A stretch of DNA of 57,428 nt from Candidatus Competibacter phosphatis (lineage in GTDB: Bacteria > Pseudomonadota > Gammaproteobacteria > Competibacterales > Competibacteraceae). Positions 40,606 to 49,883 of this stretch are shown here, one piece after another. The stretch lies in the NCBI RefSeq assembly GCF_012939995.1, contig NZ_SPMZ01000075.1:1-57428 (forward strand). Direction: 5' to 3'. Both the position numbers and the translations under genes were made by a program. The notes beneath the pieces are model-generated. The model was not told the DNA's origin. It saw nothing but the letters and a program-made list of their open reading frames with translations, and ran no database searches. Within the stretch, counting starts at the first letter, position 1. Each line of letters starts with the position of its first letter.

Positions 40606-41150
40606 GTATGCCTCCCATAAGGACTTGCCAAACGCGTCGCAACCATTCTTCGCCTGCCCCCTTTGGATACAAGAAACAATCCCCGTGCGTTATTGAAAGG
40701 GCATGACACTTTGCCGGAATTGCATATCGGCATCCTACCTGGCTGGCGCAAAATCTCTTGGGCCTCGCAACACGGAATGACCCACTGCGGAATTCGCTCG
40801 GTCCCGGACGGTTTGTGCCGTCCCGCGCCAGAGAGAGTCGCCCTCGTTCGGACCTTGCACCGGACATTCTAGATTCTAGCGAACCATCGGCACCCATGAT
40901 GCTCGATCGTCAATGTCACGACACCAACACTCATGCGGCCGCAAATGCGCTATCGCTCGCCGCAGTGCTGACCGAGTCGGCGGTCCGAGCCGAGCAGCCG
41001 GGTGATGCTGCGGTCCAGGCCAACTGCCCGCATTCTTTGGCCTCAAGGAGGCTAGGGACATGGAGGACCGAATGCCTGTGCTCAAGGTGTGTCTTGAGCA
41101 GGTAACTGGGTCATCTCAACTCGTTGATTCCAAATATCGGAGGTTAGCAA
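40606..41150. other. Divergent intergenic region AraC / DUF1254
   Basis: A short frame from ATG 40895 to 41105 (MMLDRQCHDTNTHAAANALS) has no recognisable features and I do not call it. The last 60 bases hold the AT-richer leader of the 41151 gene. An AraC site is expected here but I could not define repeats. Confidence 0.4.
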
Positions 41151-42665
41151 ATGTTCAATGAGAGGAAATTTTCCTTTACGCATCGCATGGCCATAGGTGC
41201 TGTCACCGTGGCATTGTCATGCTTTGTCGTCACCCAACACGACGTCGCAAGTGCTGCCGAGTCGGCGTCGCAATACTCGCCCGAGCAGGCTGCGGCGGTT
41301 TCTAAATGGGCGCATTCGCTTGCCGTCCAGGCGGCGACCTTCGCCGCTCCGATCGTCGGCATGTACAACCTGCGGCAGACCGTCGCTACGGGACCCAATC
41401 CCAAGGCCAAACCCGGCACGTTGTGGCGGATGCCAAACATCAGCACGCCCCAGTTGGCAGAAGAATCGGGCTATGTGACGCCAAACGTCAACACCATCTA
41501 CGGTTTCGGTTTCATGGATCTTTCCCAGGAGCCTATCATCCTCACCGCGCCTGACTCGCACGGCCGTTACTACATGATCGAGATTGTCGACATGTGGAAC
41601 AACGCCTTCGCCTATGCTGCGGGCAAGGAGGCCGGCTACAAAGGTGGAACATATGCCTTGGTAGGGCCGGGTTGGAAAGGAACGCTGCCTAAGGGTGTAA
41701 AACGTATCGATGCTCCCACACCCTGGATCGAGCTCCAGCCCCGCGTGCATGTGAAGAATCAGGATGATCTGAAAGGAGCTCAGGAGGTTCTTGAAGCAAT
41801 TAAAGTTAAGGGGCTTTCAGAATATGAAGGTAAAGCAGCTCCTGCGCCGAAGGCTTATAATTATGTAGATCCTCAACTGAATCCAAAAGTAGCCAGCAGT
41901 CAGCTAACTTTTGTTGATCCACTACAGTTCTGGACAATCTTTGTTGATGCGATGAATGAGAATCCACCGCCACAATCAATGATAAATGCAGTATTGCAGA
42001 ACTTCAAATATTTGGGAATAGAATTGGGAAAGAAATGGAATCCGGATAATGTCGATCCGCTTTTTCTTGAGGAAATGAAGAAGGTGGTTCCGGAAATCGG
42101 CCCCATGATGGCCAATATGGTCTATGTGATTGGGCCACACGCCAACGGTTGGATGGCCACGCCATATAATCTCGCCGAGCCCACCACTCCGCCTAATGCC
42201 GATTATCTCACTGCCGCAATCAGCGCCGTCGTCGGGCTTACAGCCAATACCGCCGTGGAGGCGCTCTACCTGTGGGGTCAGTATGATTACAAGATGGATA
42301 GGTTGACTGGTGAGAAGAAGTACACTATGACACTGCCGGCTGATTTCCCGTATTTCCAAGTCATTTCGCCAGGATTTTGGTCTGTAACCATGTACGACCT
42401 GAATACCAATTTCACTGTTGAGAATCCAATAAACCGGTATACGCTTGGTAGCGATAATGATCTAAAGAAGAACGACGACGGATCCATTACGATCTACTTG
42501 CAGAAGGATAGCCCAGGCAAGGACAAGGAGCCCAATTGGCTGCCTGCGCCAGCAGGTCCGTTCTACATGGCGATGCGGAACTACGCGCCCACCAAGGCGG
42601 CGTTCGATGCACTCAAGGATCCGACGAAGGCGAAACTTCTGCCGAAGGTCGTGCCTGTCCAATAG
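41151..42665 (+). CDS. Secreted DUF1254/DUF1214 protein
   Basis: The product has 504 residues. A signal peptide is clear (RMAIGAVTVALSCFVVTQHDVASAA). The DUF1254 part includes NTIYGFGFMDLSQEPIILTA and GRYYMIEIVDMWNNAFAYAA. The DUF1214 part includes GHANGW-like IGPHANGWMATPYNLA and ISPGFWSVTMYDLNTNFTVE with a final MRNYAP. The function of the family is not settled. Codon use changes from GC-rich to clearly AT-richer between about 41760 and 42130 and back again, suggesting a recombined middle. It is likely controlled by the divergent AraC regulator. Confidence 0.85.
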   Translation: MFNERKFSFTHRMAIGAVTVALSCFVVTQHDVASAAESASQYSPEQAAAVSKWAHSLAVQAATFAAPIVGMYNLRQTVATGPNPKAKPGTLWRMPNISTPQLAEESGYVTPNVNTIYGFGFMDLSQEPIILTAPDSHGRYYMIEIVDMWNNAFAYAAGKEAGYKGGTYALVGPGWKGTLPKGVKRIDAPTPWIELQPRVHVKNQDDLKGAQEVLEAIKVKGLSEYEGKAAPAPKAYNYVDPQLNPKVASSQLTFVDPLQFWTIFVDAMNENPPPQSMINAVLQNFKYLGIELGKKWNPDNVDPLFLEEMKKVVPEIGPMMANMVYVIGPHANGWMATPYNLAEPTTPPNADYLTAAISAVVGLTANTAVEALYLWGQYDYKMDRLTGEKKYTMTLPADFPYFQVISPGFWSVTMYDLNTNFTVENPINRYTLGSDNDLKKNDDGSITIYLQKDSPGKDKEPNWLPAPAGPFYMAMRNYAPTKAAFDALKDPTKAKLLPKVVPVQ

Positions 42666-42741
42666 TGGCCCGAAGTGGAGACAGACAGGGGCCGGTCCTG
42701 AAGATTGTAGGGGGTGGCAGTATCCCGGGCATCGACGCCCG

Positions 42742-43074
42742 ATGGAAACCTCCAACGAGGAATTGCTGGCCGGCAACGAAGAATTGCTGGCCGGCAATGA
42801 GGAACTGCAATCGGTCAACGAGGAACTGCATACGGTCAATACCGAATATCAGAGCAAGATCCTTGAATTGACCGAACTCAACAACGATTTGGACAACCTG
42901 ATCGCCAGCACTCGCATTGCCACGCTGTTTCTCGACGAGAATCTGACCGTGCGTCGCTTTACTCCGGAGATTCGTCGGGCGTTCAGGATCCTGGACGGCG
43001 ATATCGGCCGCCCGATCAATCACCTGACGCATGAGTTGGTGTGCCTCCCGCATCCCGGCATTTTTATACGGTAA
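42742..43074 (+). pseudogene. CheB/CheR-PAS fusion protein, internal fragment
   Basis: METSNEELLAGNEELLAGNE, with the phrase EELLAGN duplicated, and LQSVNEELHTVNTEYQSKIL form the coiled coil. It is followed by LTELNNDLDNLIASTRIATL and a PAS-like FLDENLTVRRFTPEIRRAFR. This is the linker and PAS start of large CheB-CheR methyl-transfer proteins. The front and back of the protein are absent. The fragment runs into the inverted repeat that begins at 43037. Confidence 0.8.
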
Positions 43075-43370
43075 GAAGCCCCTTTTTGGGCTGATTTGGC
43101 CCTGACCGGGTGGGAATTGGTTGCCCAGCAGTAATTGTGGCGTGCAATCATGGCGTACAATATGGAATGTATGCCATGTTTCAAGGCCATCTTCCGTATT
43201 GCACGCCATAAACAGGGTCTGTATCAGGGGGGTCAACATGGCGTGCAATACAAACAGTACTCTCGATGAAAGGCCCTCCCTATCCGGCTCGTCTAGGGTT
43301 GAATCTATCGGGGTGACTTAGCGTGCAATACGCTACCGTATAAAACCGCAGCGATGCGGGAGGCACACCA
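43037..43370. mobile_element. 334-bp miniature inverted-repeat element
   Basis: The left end (43037-43073) and the right end (43334-43370) are inverted copies: the outer 18 bases (TGGTGTGCCTCCCGCATC) and the inner 11 (TTTATACGGTA) match exactly, with an 8-base variable block between. The interior carries five copies of a GCGTGCAAT-type word (43140, 43153, 43199 inverted, 43241, 43320) and only a 27-codon open frame. It lies exactly between a truncated cheBR piece and a truncated integrase. Confidence 0.7.
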
Positions 43371-43462
43371 TCAAGGACGCAGTGCGCCGCTCCCGGATTC
43401 TCAAGCGAGCTTCCGCGCACACACTTCGCCACAGCTTCGCCAGCCATCTATTGCAGGCGAAC

Positions 43463-44711
43463 TGATCCTGCCCCCCCTTACGTGGACACCTCACTTATGA
43501 TGGAAGCCAACGAGGTGTTCAATGAGCACGAGCGAAAAAAAAGAAAACGAGGCGGAGGTTCACGCCAGAATTCAAGTTGCAGGCCGTGAAGCGTGTATTG
43601 GCGGGCCATCCTGTGGCGGCGGTGGCACGGGAATTGGGGATCGGGGAGAGCCTGCTGCATAACTGGGTGACGCGGCACCGCCTGACAGAAGGCGGCGGGG
43701 CGTTGCAAGTCGAGCAGGCGGCGGAGATCGCACGGCTGAAGCGGGCACTGGCCCACAAGGAGGAGGAAGCCGCGATCTTAAAAAAAAGCGATGGCGTACT
43801 TTGTGCGGGAATCCCGGTAAGGTACGCCTTCCTGCAAACCCATGAGGATCGGTTTTCGGTGTTGGCGATGTGTCGGGTGTTGGACGTGACGCGGAGCGGC
43901 TACTACGCCTGGAAGCGTCGTGGGGAAAGTCCCCGTGACGAGGAAAACCGTCGGCTGGACGCCGACCTCCAAAGGCTTTACAACTTTCACAAAGGTCGCT
44001 ACGGGGCGCCGCGCCTGACCCTGGACCTGCGGGCCGAAGGCTGGCGGGCGAGTCGCCGACGGGTGGCGAAGCGGCTGCGGATGTTGGGTCTTCGGGCCAA
44101 GGCGGCGCGGAAGTTCAAGGCCACCACCCAGTCGAAGCATGGCTTGCCCACGGCCCCAAACCGGCTGGAACAGGACTTCACCGCCGCCGCGCCAAACCGG
44201 GTGTGGCTGGCGGATATTACCTACGTCGGAACCGACGAGGGCTGGCTCTACCTCGCGGTGGTACTGGATGTCTATTCCCGCGCGGTGGTGGGCTGGGCCA
44301 TGGCGGAGCGGATAACCCGCGATCTGGTCATCGCGGCCCTCACCATGGCGGTCTGGCGGCGCCGTCCCGCGCCGGGGTTGATCGCCCATTCCGACCGGGG
44401 CAGCCAGTACGCCTCCGGGGGTTACCAGGCCGCCTTGGAACTCCATGGCTTCCTGTGCAGCATGAGTCGAAAAGGCAATTGTTACGACAACGCCGCCATG
44501 GAAAGCTTCTTCCATTCCCTGAAGGTCGAGCAGGTCCACGACCGCCGCTATCGCACCAGGGAAGAGGCCAGGGCCGACATCTTCGAGTATATCGAGACCT
44601 ACTACAACCCGATCCGGCGGCACTCGACCTTGGATTACCTGTCACCCAGGGATTTCGAGAATCGGAAGGCCGCTTAATGAACCGGGTGTCCACAAGAAGA
44701 TGGCAAGATCA
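43463..44711 (+). mobile_element. IS3-family insertion sequence, 1249 bp
   Basis: The ends are inverted repeats: the left begins TGATCCTGCC and reaches GTGGACACC at about 43490; the right, read inward, begins TGATCTTGCC and also reaches GTGGACACC. The element is flanked by a 3-bp direct repeat AAC (43460-43462 and 44712-44714), the target size of IS3 elements. It interrupts the integrase gene cleanly, so the insertion is recent relative to that gene. Confidence 0.92.
43522..44677 (+). CDS. IS3-family transposase (orfA/orfB in one frame)
   Basis: ATG 43522 starts MSTSEKK. One base of the A8 run at 43535-43542 must be removed to reach [20 protein letters not shown], the HTH of OrfA. OrfA runs into the A8 run at 43780-43787. 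With eight As it reads straight into OrfB ([16 protein letters not shown]); with seven As OrfA would end separately and a programmed -1 slip would be needed, the usual IS3 arrangement. OrfB has the DDE core: [29 protein letters not shown] and the Glu in SFFHSLKVE. The protein cuts and joins IS ends by a copy-out circle intermediate. Confidence 0.88.
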
Positions 44712-44834
44712 AACTACGACATTCGCACCATTCAGGAGTTGTTGGGGCACAGCGACGTGCGCACCACCATGATTTACACCCACACGGTGCGGAGCGTCAC
44801 CCTGAAGGAAGCCAAAAGCCCACTGGATTTTTAG

Positions 44835-44920
44835 CGATGTCCTCGCTTCGGCGGCGCGGGACGTCCCCCATCCCGTGCTGCGATTCCACCAGGATCGGGG
44901 GACGGGGTTGGAGTCGCGAT
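44835..44920. other. Short gap
   Basis: I see nothing recognisable here. Confidence 0.3.
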
Positions 44921-45175
44921 TTACCAGTATTTGTAAGGAGTCTTCATAAACACGAACAAGGCGACCCAACTCGCGATAAAAAGAATGCCGGAAATCAGTC
45001 TCATAAACACCTCGAACAAATGACTGAGAACCGCGCCACGATAACTCTCGAACTCCTCGACACCCGCCGCGTTGGTTCGGTAAAACCGCCGCCGCCCGAG
45101 GTAGAGATAAACCACCGCGAAACCGATCGCGCAGGCTATCCAAATTGCTACCGCAATCCAAGGTGATCGAAACAT
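44921..45175 (-). CDS. Small two-helix membrane protein
   Basis: The product has 84 residues from ATG 45175 (MFRSPWIAVAIWIACAIGFA). It has two membrane helices, near residues 5-25 and 60-78, with an intervening soluble piece RRRFYRTNAAGVEEFESYRG and a terminal KTPYKYW. A broken paralogue is at 39133-39285. The family is unknown to me, but conservation of the middle segment between the copies shows it is a real gene. Confidence 0.65.
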   Translation of the reverse strand: MFRSPWIAVAIWIACAIGFAVVYLYLGRRRFYRTNAAGVEEFESYRGAVLSHLFEVFMRLISGILFIASWVALFVFMKTPYKYW

Positions 45176-45210
45176 GGCTGCTTGTCCCCTTCTGCCTGGC
45201 TTGCCGGAAA

Positions 45211-45786
45211 TTAGCGCGGTTGGCCTTTCAGCCATTCCTCGTATTGTTTCGGATCACGATATTTCATGATCGAGGGTCCATCCTCCACCAAGCCGGAGAG
45301 CCACGGATACCGGGTATAGTCGAGAAATTGCAATTTGTCGTCCGGCCACTGCTCACTGGGCGCGCGGTTGCAAATCCAACCCTTCCAGCGCAGCGCCGGC
45401 ATTTTGATGGTCAACTCGGTATCATCCCGCAAGCGCGCGTCGAACGTGCCGACGCGCGGGCTGGGCGGACCCCAAGGATCATCGAGAATCAGTGTGATTC
45501 CGTCCCATGCATAGCGAAACTGATTGCCTTTATGCACCGGACTCCACATCATGAACATGACTTTCTTGGCGGCATCGAAAGTCCAATGACTGTAGTAGCG
45601 CTTTTCGAGCGCGTTGCGCGCCTGGAGAAAATGGCATTGCCAGACGCCGTTGAGCGGTCGATCGGCGTGGGGATCGATACTGTTTCGCGAGTCCTGATGA
45701 ACACCCCGCGCCTGTACGACGCCGCTGACGACGGCCAGCAACGCCAAGCGGGCCACCCTGTGGTTCCAAGCGATCGTGATTCTCAT
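45211..45786 (-). CDS. Exported hypothetical protein
   Basis: The product has 191 residues with a signal peptide-like start (RLALLAVVSGVVQARG). It continues with PLNGVWQCHFLQARNALEKR, MFMMWSPVHKGNQFRYAWDG, ITLILDDPWG and a final YRDPKQYEEWLKG. The beta-rich pattern suggests a periplasmic domain. It lies directly after the DotA/TraY-SLT gene in the same direction (3-base gap) and so is probably in its operon; a secretion-related role is inference. Confidence 0.55.
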   Translation of the reverse strand: MRITIAWNHRVARLALLAVVSGVVQARGVHQDSRNSIDPHADRPLNGVWQCHFLQARNALEKRYYSHWTFDAAKKVMFMMWSPVHKGNQFRYAWDGITLILDDPWGPPSPRVGTFDARLRDDTELTIKMPALRWKGWICNRAPSEQWPDDKLQFLDYTRYPWLSGLVEDGPSIMKYRDPKQYEEWLKGQPR

Positions 45787-45789
45787 TAC

Positions 45790-48414
45790 CTACCTCGCTT
45801 CAGTATTCCCTGGATTCCCACGATGCCGCCACCACCCGCCGAACTTTTTGCCGACCGGTCGCGCGGCACCGACCACCCGGTCACCCAGGCCCGGCACGCC
45901 GCGTCCACCGCCTTGCAGACCCGCGCCGGCTTCGGCTTCCGCCGAGGCCGTCACATTCCCCAAGGCGACATCGATCCAGTTGAAGGCGATGTCCGGGATC
46001 AGGGTGATGGTCCGCAGGCAGAGGGTGGCCAGGGTGATCACCATCATGACGTAGAGGACGATCAGGCCAAGGCCTTCGAACACCGAGTTCGGTGGATTTT
46101 GTAAGGTCGTGCCCAAGGTTTGCTCGATGAACCACCCCAACACATAGAGCAGGGCGATACAGGCCAACAGTCCGAAGATCAGCAGGACCGGACGGAGCAG
46201 CAAGGACAGCAGCAAGCCGTAGCCGGATTGGGCGCGCGCGCCGCTGATGCCGTCCCCTTCCCCGCTCAAGTGCATCAACATCCACAACGGCATCCCGAAC
46301 GCGGCGATGACCGCCGTGATCAGCCAGCCCATGAACTGCACCAGCCAGATCAGCAGCGGCAAATAGCTCAGGTAAATCGACAGCGTCCAGCCGAGCGCGT
46401 ACAAGCCGCCGCCGAGGCCGGCGACCAACAAACCGCCGGTGGTCGAAAACAGGCCAGCGCCGACACCCGCCAACAGGGCGCCAACGCCGGCTTCCATCAA
46501 CGCATGGCCGAACCGATACCAGGTCAGCAACGGAAATTCATTCGTCTGGCTGGGCAGCGCCCAACGAAAGACGGCCTGAATCTTGGCGCTCAATTGTTTG
46601 AGCAGACTGTTGGTCATTTCCTCCTCAAAAACCCGGCCCCCGCGCGGCACCGCGTAGTTGAAGCGGGCCGAGCCGTTCTGGACGGCCCGCCAGCTCGCGA
46701 AATTTTGGGTGCCGGTCGCCGCCGCCGTCTGGAGTGAATCGACCATCGCGTCGTTGCGCGCCACGGCCATGCGGACCTGATCGGCCGTTTCCTGGGTCAG
46801 CGAGGTCAGCTCCGACTTGAACCCGGTTTGTTCCGGCATCATGTCGTTCAGGGCCGTGGATACGGAAAGACTGGCTTCGGACAGTTGCCAGAACCACATC
46901 CCATAGGTGGCCCACCCGTCCTTGGTGGCGGCCTCCTTCCATTGGGCGATCATGTCGGCTTGGCGGGACTGATAGGCGTCCATCCCCGCTTGAAAGACGG
47001 TTTCCGCGTACGCTTGAATCAGCCGGGCGTAGCGATCGCGCGCGGCGACTTCGCTCCCAGCCTGCATCAGGGTCACCACCTCGCGCATGCCCTCCAGCAT
47101 CCGCTCGTAAGCATCCCAGTGCGCGGTCTGCACGTCGTTGCGCATCGCGGTTTGCACGCCGTTGACGGCGGTGTCCTCCGCAGCGGTCCGGATGGGCACC
47201 GGGATGTCGCCACACAGATCGACGGCATACTGGCCGCCGCCGAACCGATAGTGGCGCAACGTGGTGCCGGCAACGTCACCCGGCAAGCCGCCGCTGAGGC
47301 GGTTGTAGTTCGCCAGCACCGCCCGCACGTAATTCTGAGTTTCGGGAAACGGCGGAATCCCGCCGTACCGATCGACAGAGCCCATCCCGGCGTTGTAGGC
47401 GGCCAAAGCCAAGGTCATATTGCCGTTGTATCGCTCCAGCAGTTGCGCTAAGTAGCGAGTCCCGCCGTTGATATTCTGAGCCGGGTCAAAGGGATCACTG
47501 ACACCGAGATCCCGAGCAGTATCGGGCATCAACTGCATCAATCCTTGGGCGCCGGCGGGACTTCTCGCCGCAGCGTCATACCCCGATTCCTGTTGAATCA
47601 CGGCATGAATCAAGGCGGCCGGCACGCCGTATTGCGCGGCGGCGGCGTTGATCAAATCGTTGTATTGGGCCGCGCGCGGCGTGCTCGAAAACAAGTCTTG
47701 CAGCCGACTCCACAGCCCCGGTTCCGGCGCCACGTCTTGCGTGCTCACGCCCAGCGGCGAATAGCCGCCGGGGAGGGATTCCACGCGGTTGATGGTTTCC
47801 ACGCAGGTCAACGAGTTGAAGGTGTTCCGGGCCAACTGACTGACGAGCGGTTCGGCGGTCAGGGTCGAAGCGTTGGCGACGAAGCCGTCGGCGGTGGTGG
47901 ATTCGAGGCCCGCCAACCCGACTTGGTTGGCAAAGCCGCTGCCAATCGCCAGCACCCAAAACAACAGGGCATGAATCCCCGCCAATCCCCCCAGGGCGGG
48001 CAGCGGTAGCAGCAGCATCCAGCCCAGCACCGCCCGCAGCGGCACCCACAACCCATGCCAGCGTTCGCCCAAAAACGCGCCCGAATGGGCGCTTTGCGCG
48101 GTCCCGGCCAACACCAGATACAGCGCCATCAGGATCGACACCACGAACACCCCGACCAGGAAATACCCCACGGTATCCCCCAAGACGGCGTGATTCGCGG
48201 CGGCTTCAAAGCCCGTCGCGGTGGTCACGGCCGGACCGAACAACGACACCACTTGGGTCATCGCCACGTCGGTCGAGGATGGCAGGAAGGATTGGACGTG
48301 CGCCCAGAACGAGGTCGAGCCGCCGGCCGTCGATTGCGCGGCGGCGGGGGTGATTCCCAACCCCACGCCCGCGACGGCCAGGGTGGCGGATACGACCTTG
48401 AAACCGTCATGCAT
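45790..48414 (-). CDS. dotA: DotA/TraY-family T4SS protein with inserted lytic transglycosylase
   Basis: The product has 874 residues from ATG 48414, which has GGAGAAGGG upstream; an earlier in-frame ATG would spoil the signal peptide ([20 protein letters not shown]). Membrane helices near residues 80-180 precede a large periplasmic loop holding an SLT lysozyme-like domain (about 245-385): Glu276 in [20 protein letters not shown], then [18 protein letters not shown]. The C-terminal third has several helices, among them [20 protein letters not shown] and [20 protein letters not shown], as in DotA/TraY. DotA/TraY are large polytopic proteins of Dot/Icm and IncI conjugation systems; the transglycosylase would open peptidoglycan. 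Confidence 0.88.
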   Translation of the reverse strand: MHDGFKVVSATLAVAGVGLGITPAAAQSTAGGSTSFWAHVQSFLPSSTDVAMTQVVSLFGPAVTTATGFEAAANHAVLGDTVGYFLVGVFVVSILMALYLVLAGTAQSAHSGAFLGERWHGLWVPLRAVLGWMLLLPLPALGGLAGIHALLFWVLAIGSGFANQVGLAGLESTTADGFVANASTLTAEPLVSQLARNTFNSLTCVETINRVESLPGGYSPLGVSTQDVAPEPGLWSRLQDLFSSTPRAAQYNDLINAAAAQYGVPAALIHAVIQQESGYDAAARSPAGAQGLMQLMPDTARDLGVSDPFDPAQNINGGTRYLAQLLERYNGNMTLALAAYNAGMGSVDRYGGIPPFPETQNYVRAVLANYNRLSGGLPGDVAGTTLRHYRFGGGQYAVDLCGDIPVPIRTAAEDTAVNGVQTAMRNDVQTAHWDAYERMLEGMREVVTLMQAGSEVAARDRYARLIQAYAETVFQAGMDAYQSRQADMIAQWKEAATKDGWATYGMWFWQLSEASLSVSTALNDMMPEQTGFKSELTSLTQETADQVRMAVARNDAMVDSLQTAAATGTQNFASWRAVQNGSARFNYAVPRGGRVFEEEMTNSLLKQLSAKIQAVFRWALPSQTNEFPLLTWYRFGHALMEAGVGALLAGVGAGLFSTTGGLLVAGLGGGLYALGWTLSIYLSYLPLLIWLVQFMGWLITAVIAAFGMPLWMLMHLSGEGDGISGARAQSGYGLLLSLLLRPVLLIFGLLACIALLYVLGWFIEQTLGTTLQNPPNSVFEGLGLIVLYVMMVITLATLCLRTITLIPDIAFNWIDVALGNVTASAEAEAGAGLQGGGRGVPGLGDRVVGAARPVGKKFGGWWRHRGNPGNTEAR

Positions 48415-48461
48415 CACCCTTCTCCAGAAAATAAAGTGGATCGTTGTCTTCATTTCTACTA

Positions 48462-48490
48462 TTGATTTACGCATTATTGAAGTATATTTA
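48462..48490 (+). promoter_or_regulatory. Possible promoter of the dotI-dotH-dotG operon
   Basis: TTGATT (48462-48467), a 17-base spacer and TATTTA (48485-48490), in the AT-rich gap between the divergent dotA-like gene and the 48531 gene. Confidence 0.45.
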
Positions 48491-48530
48491 ATGACACTAT
48501 GATAATCCTATCAACCCATTGGTTAAGAAT

Positions 48531-49205
48531 ATGTCTCGAAAAGGGTGGCCGCGACGTCTGTTGATCATCGCTTGCTTGGGTGTGCTGGGGGTCCGGTCGG
48601 CGGTCGGGATCGACCTGCACCTTCAGGACTTACCGCCCGCGCCGGGTTTGCGACCGAGCGAAGCACTCGAATCCCTGAGCGGCTTGCGGGAGGCGGTGAA
48701 TTGCGGCCTGGATTTTCTGGATACCGCCCAGCGGTGCGGCTTGAGCGCACCGTCCAAGGTGGTTTCCCCCTTTCTGGTTCGCTTCGATCCGATGTTCTGC
48801 CGGTTGACGATGCGCTTTTCCATCGGCGAATGGATCGATGGTTTGCTGAAACAGTGGATTGCCGGGGCGTTCGCGCGCTTGAGTAGTCCCGCCATCGGCG
48901 CACTGTGTCTGTTGGGGATCGGGCCGGAATACTGCGAGACCCAACAGATGAACGCGGCCGTGTCCTCTTTATCCACCCGGCTCAAGAACGCGGTGGTGCC
49001 GCCGGGCGCGGTGTCCTCGAAAGCGGCGCTCGCTCCATCCCCTGCCCAGCAGCAACCGCTAGAGTCGATTCAAGAGCAGACCCGAGACGCCGGCCGCCCC
49101 GTCCCATCCGTCCCGGCTCCGGTGCTCACCCCGTCTTCCCCTGATCCCGTGACCCCGGAAAGGAACCCTGATGAACCCACCGGACTCGACCGCCTTACCC
49201 GCTGA
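48531..49205 (+). CDS. Exported protein of the T4SS operon
   Basis: The product has 224 residues from ATG 48531 (MSRKGWPRRLLIIACLGVLG), a signal peptide. The mature part contains four cysteines in VNCGLDFLDTAQRCG and around MFCRLTMRF and EYCETQQ, likely forming disulfides, a hydrophobic AIGALCLLGIG stretch, and a proline-rich tail. No family is recognised. The next gene (DotI-like) starts inside its end (35-base overlap), so it belongs to the secretion operon and is probably periplasmic or outer-membrane-associated. Confidence 0.6.
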   Translation: MSRKGWPRRLLIIACLGVLGVRSAVGIDLHLQDLPPAPGLRPSEALESLSGLREAVNCGLDFLDTAQRCGLSAPSKVVSPFLVRFDPMFCRLTMRFSIGEWIDGLLKQWIAGAFARLSSPAIGALCLLGIGPEYCETQQMNAAVSSLSTRLKNAVVPPGAVSSKAALAPSPAQQQPLESIQEQTRDAGRPVPSVPAPVLTPSSPDPVTPERNPDEPTGLDRLTR

Positions 49206-49881
49206 TTTCACCGCCACGCCGCCGGCGGGACTGCCGCCCGAGGAAACCGACCTGTTGCTGGCGGCCGGTATCCGTTTCGAGTGGTATCGCGACGGCTTCC
49301 GATTGCTGCTGGCCTTGCTGTTGATCGGCGCGGGGATTCTGGCCTTGTCATTGGGCTTGAACGTGTACCTGTTTGCCTATCAACCGTCGCCGCGCTATTT
49401 CATCCAGACGGCGGATCATCAGTTGGTGGGGGTGGTGCCGCTCAACGAACCCTCGTATTCGGACGAGCGGGTGACCCAATGGGCGACCGAGGCCATCGTC
49501 GCCGCCAATAACTGGAATTTCGCCAACTATCGCGAAGCGCTCCAGGCGGCGTGCAACCGTTATTTCACCCCGGCGGGTTGTCAGGAATATCGGGACGCCT
49601 TGATTCGGATCGGCAATCTGGAGTCGGTGAAAACCAAGCGGCTGACCGTGCGGGCGGTGGTGGTCAAGCCGCCCATTATTTTGAACAAGGTGATCCAGGG
49701 GCAGACCCAACGGTTCGCCTGGCACCTGCAAATGGAAATCATGGCGAGCTATCTCAGTTCGTCCGAGCAGAGTACGCAAAGCCTGATCGTCCAGGTCGTG
49801 GTGATTCGACGAGCGGTGACCGAAACCGAGCAAGGAATCGGGATCGAGAAGTACGTCGCGGCGGTGGGTGGAGGGCATTAG
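49171..49881 (+). CDS. dotI: DotI/IcmL/TraM-family T4SS protein
   Basis: The product has 236 residues with one membrane helix near residues 45-70 (LLLALLLIGAGILALSLGLN) after a cytoplasmic lead. The periplasmic domain has YFIQTADHQLVGVVPLNEPS and VTQWATEAIVAANNWNFANY, then VKTKRLTVRAVVVKPPIILN, all typical of DotI/IcmL. DotI forms an inner-membrane subassembly of Dot/Icm systems. It is followed at once by DotH and DotG homologues, the conserved order. Confidence 0.88.
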   Translation: MNPPDSTALPADFTATPPAGLPPEETDLLLAAGIRFEWYRDGFRLLLALLLIGAGILALSLGLNVYLFAYQPSPRYFIQTADHQLVGVVPLNEPSYSDERVTQWATEAIVAANNWNFANYREALQAACNRYFTPAGCQEYRDALIRIGNLESVKTKRLTVRAVVVKPPIILNKVIQGQTQRFAWHLQMEIMASYLSSSEQSTQSLIVQVVVIRRAVTETEQGIGIEKYVAAVGGGH

Positions 49882-49883
49882 TC

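Larger units (their letters stand above)
43367..44834 (+). pseudogene. Integron-type tyrosine recombinase fragment, split by IS3 element
   Basis: The left part, up to 43462, reads IKDAVRRSRILKRASAHTLR and HSFASHLLQAN, the box II H-x-L-R-H region. The right part, from 44712 or so, reads [20 protein letters not shown] and [20 protein letters not shown] with the catalytic LLGH and Tyr of IYTH. Removing the IS and one AAC target copy restores QANYDIR. The end SPLDF is like that of IntI proteins. The N-terminal two thirds are missing, so it is a double relic. Confidence 0.9.

Noticed and set aside
40895..41105. Short plus frame between the AraC and DUF1254 genes
   Set aside because: No ribosome site, unusual cysteine/arginine-rich end, and an equally long frame on the other strand. 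Neither is supported.
42613..43248. Minus-strand frame over the cheBR fragment and the miniature element
   Set aside because: It is the complement of a recognised CheB/CheR-PAS piece and of inverted repeats; no family features of its own.
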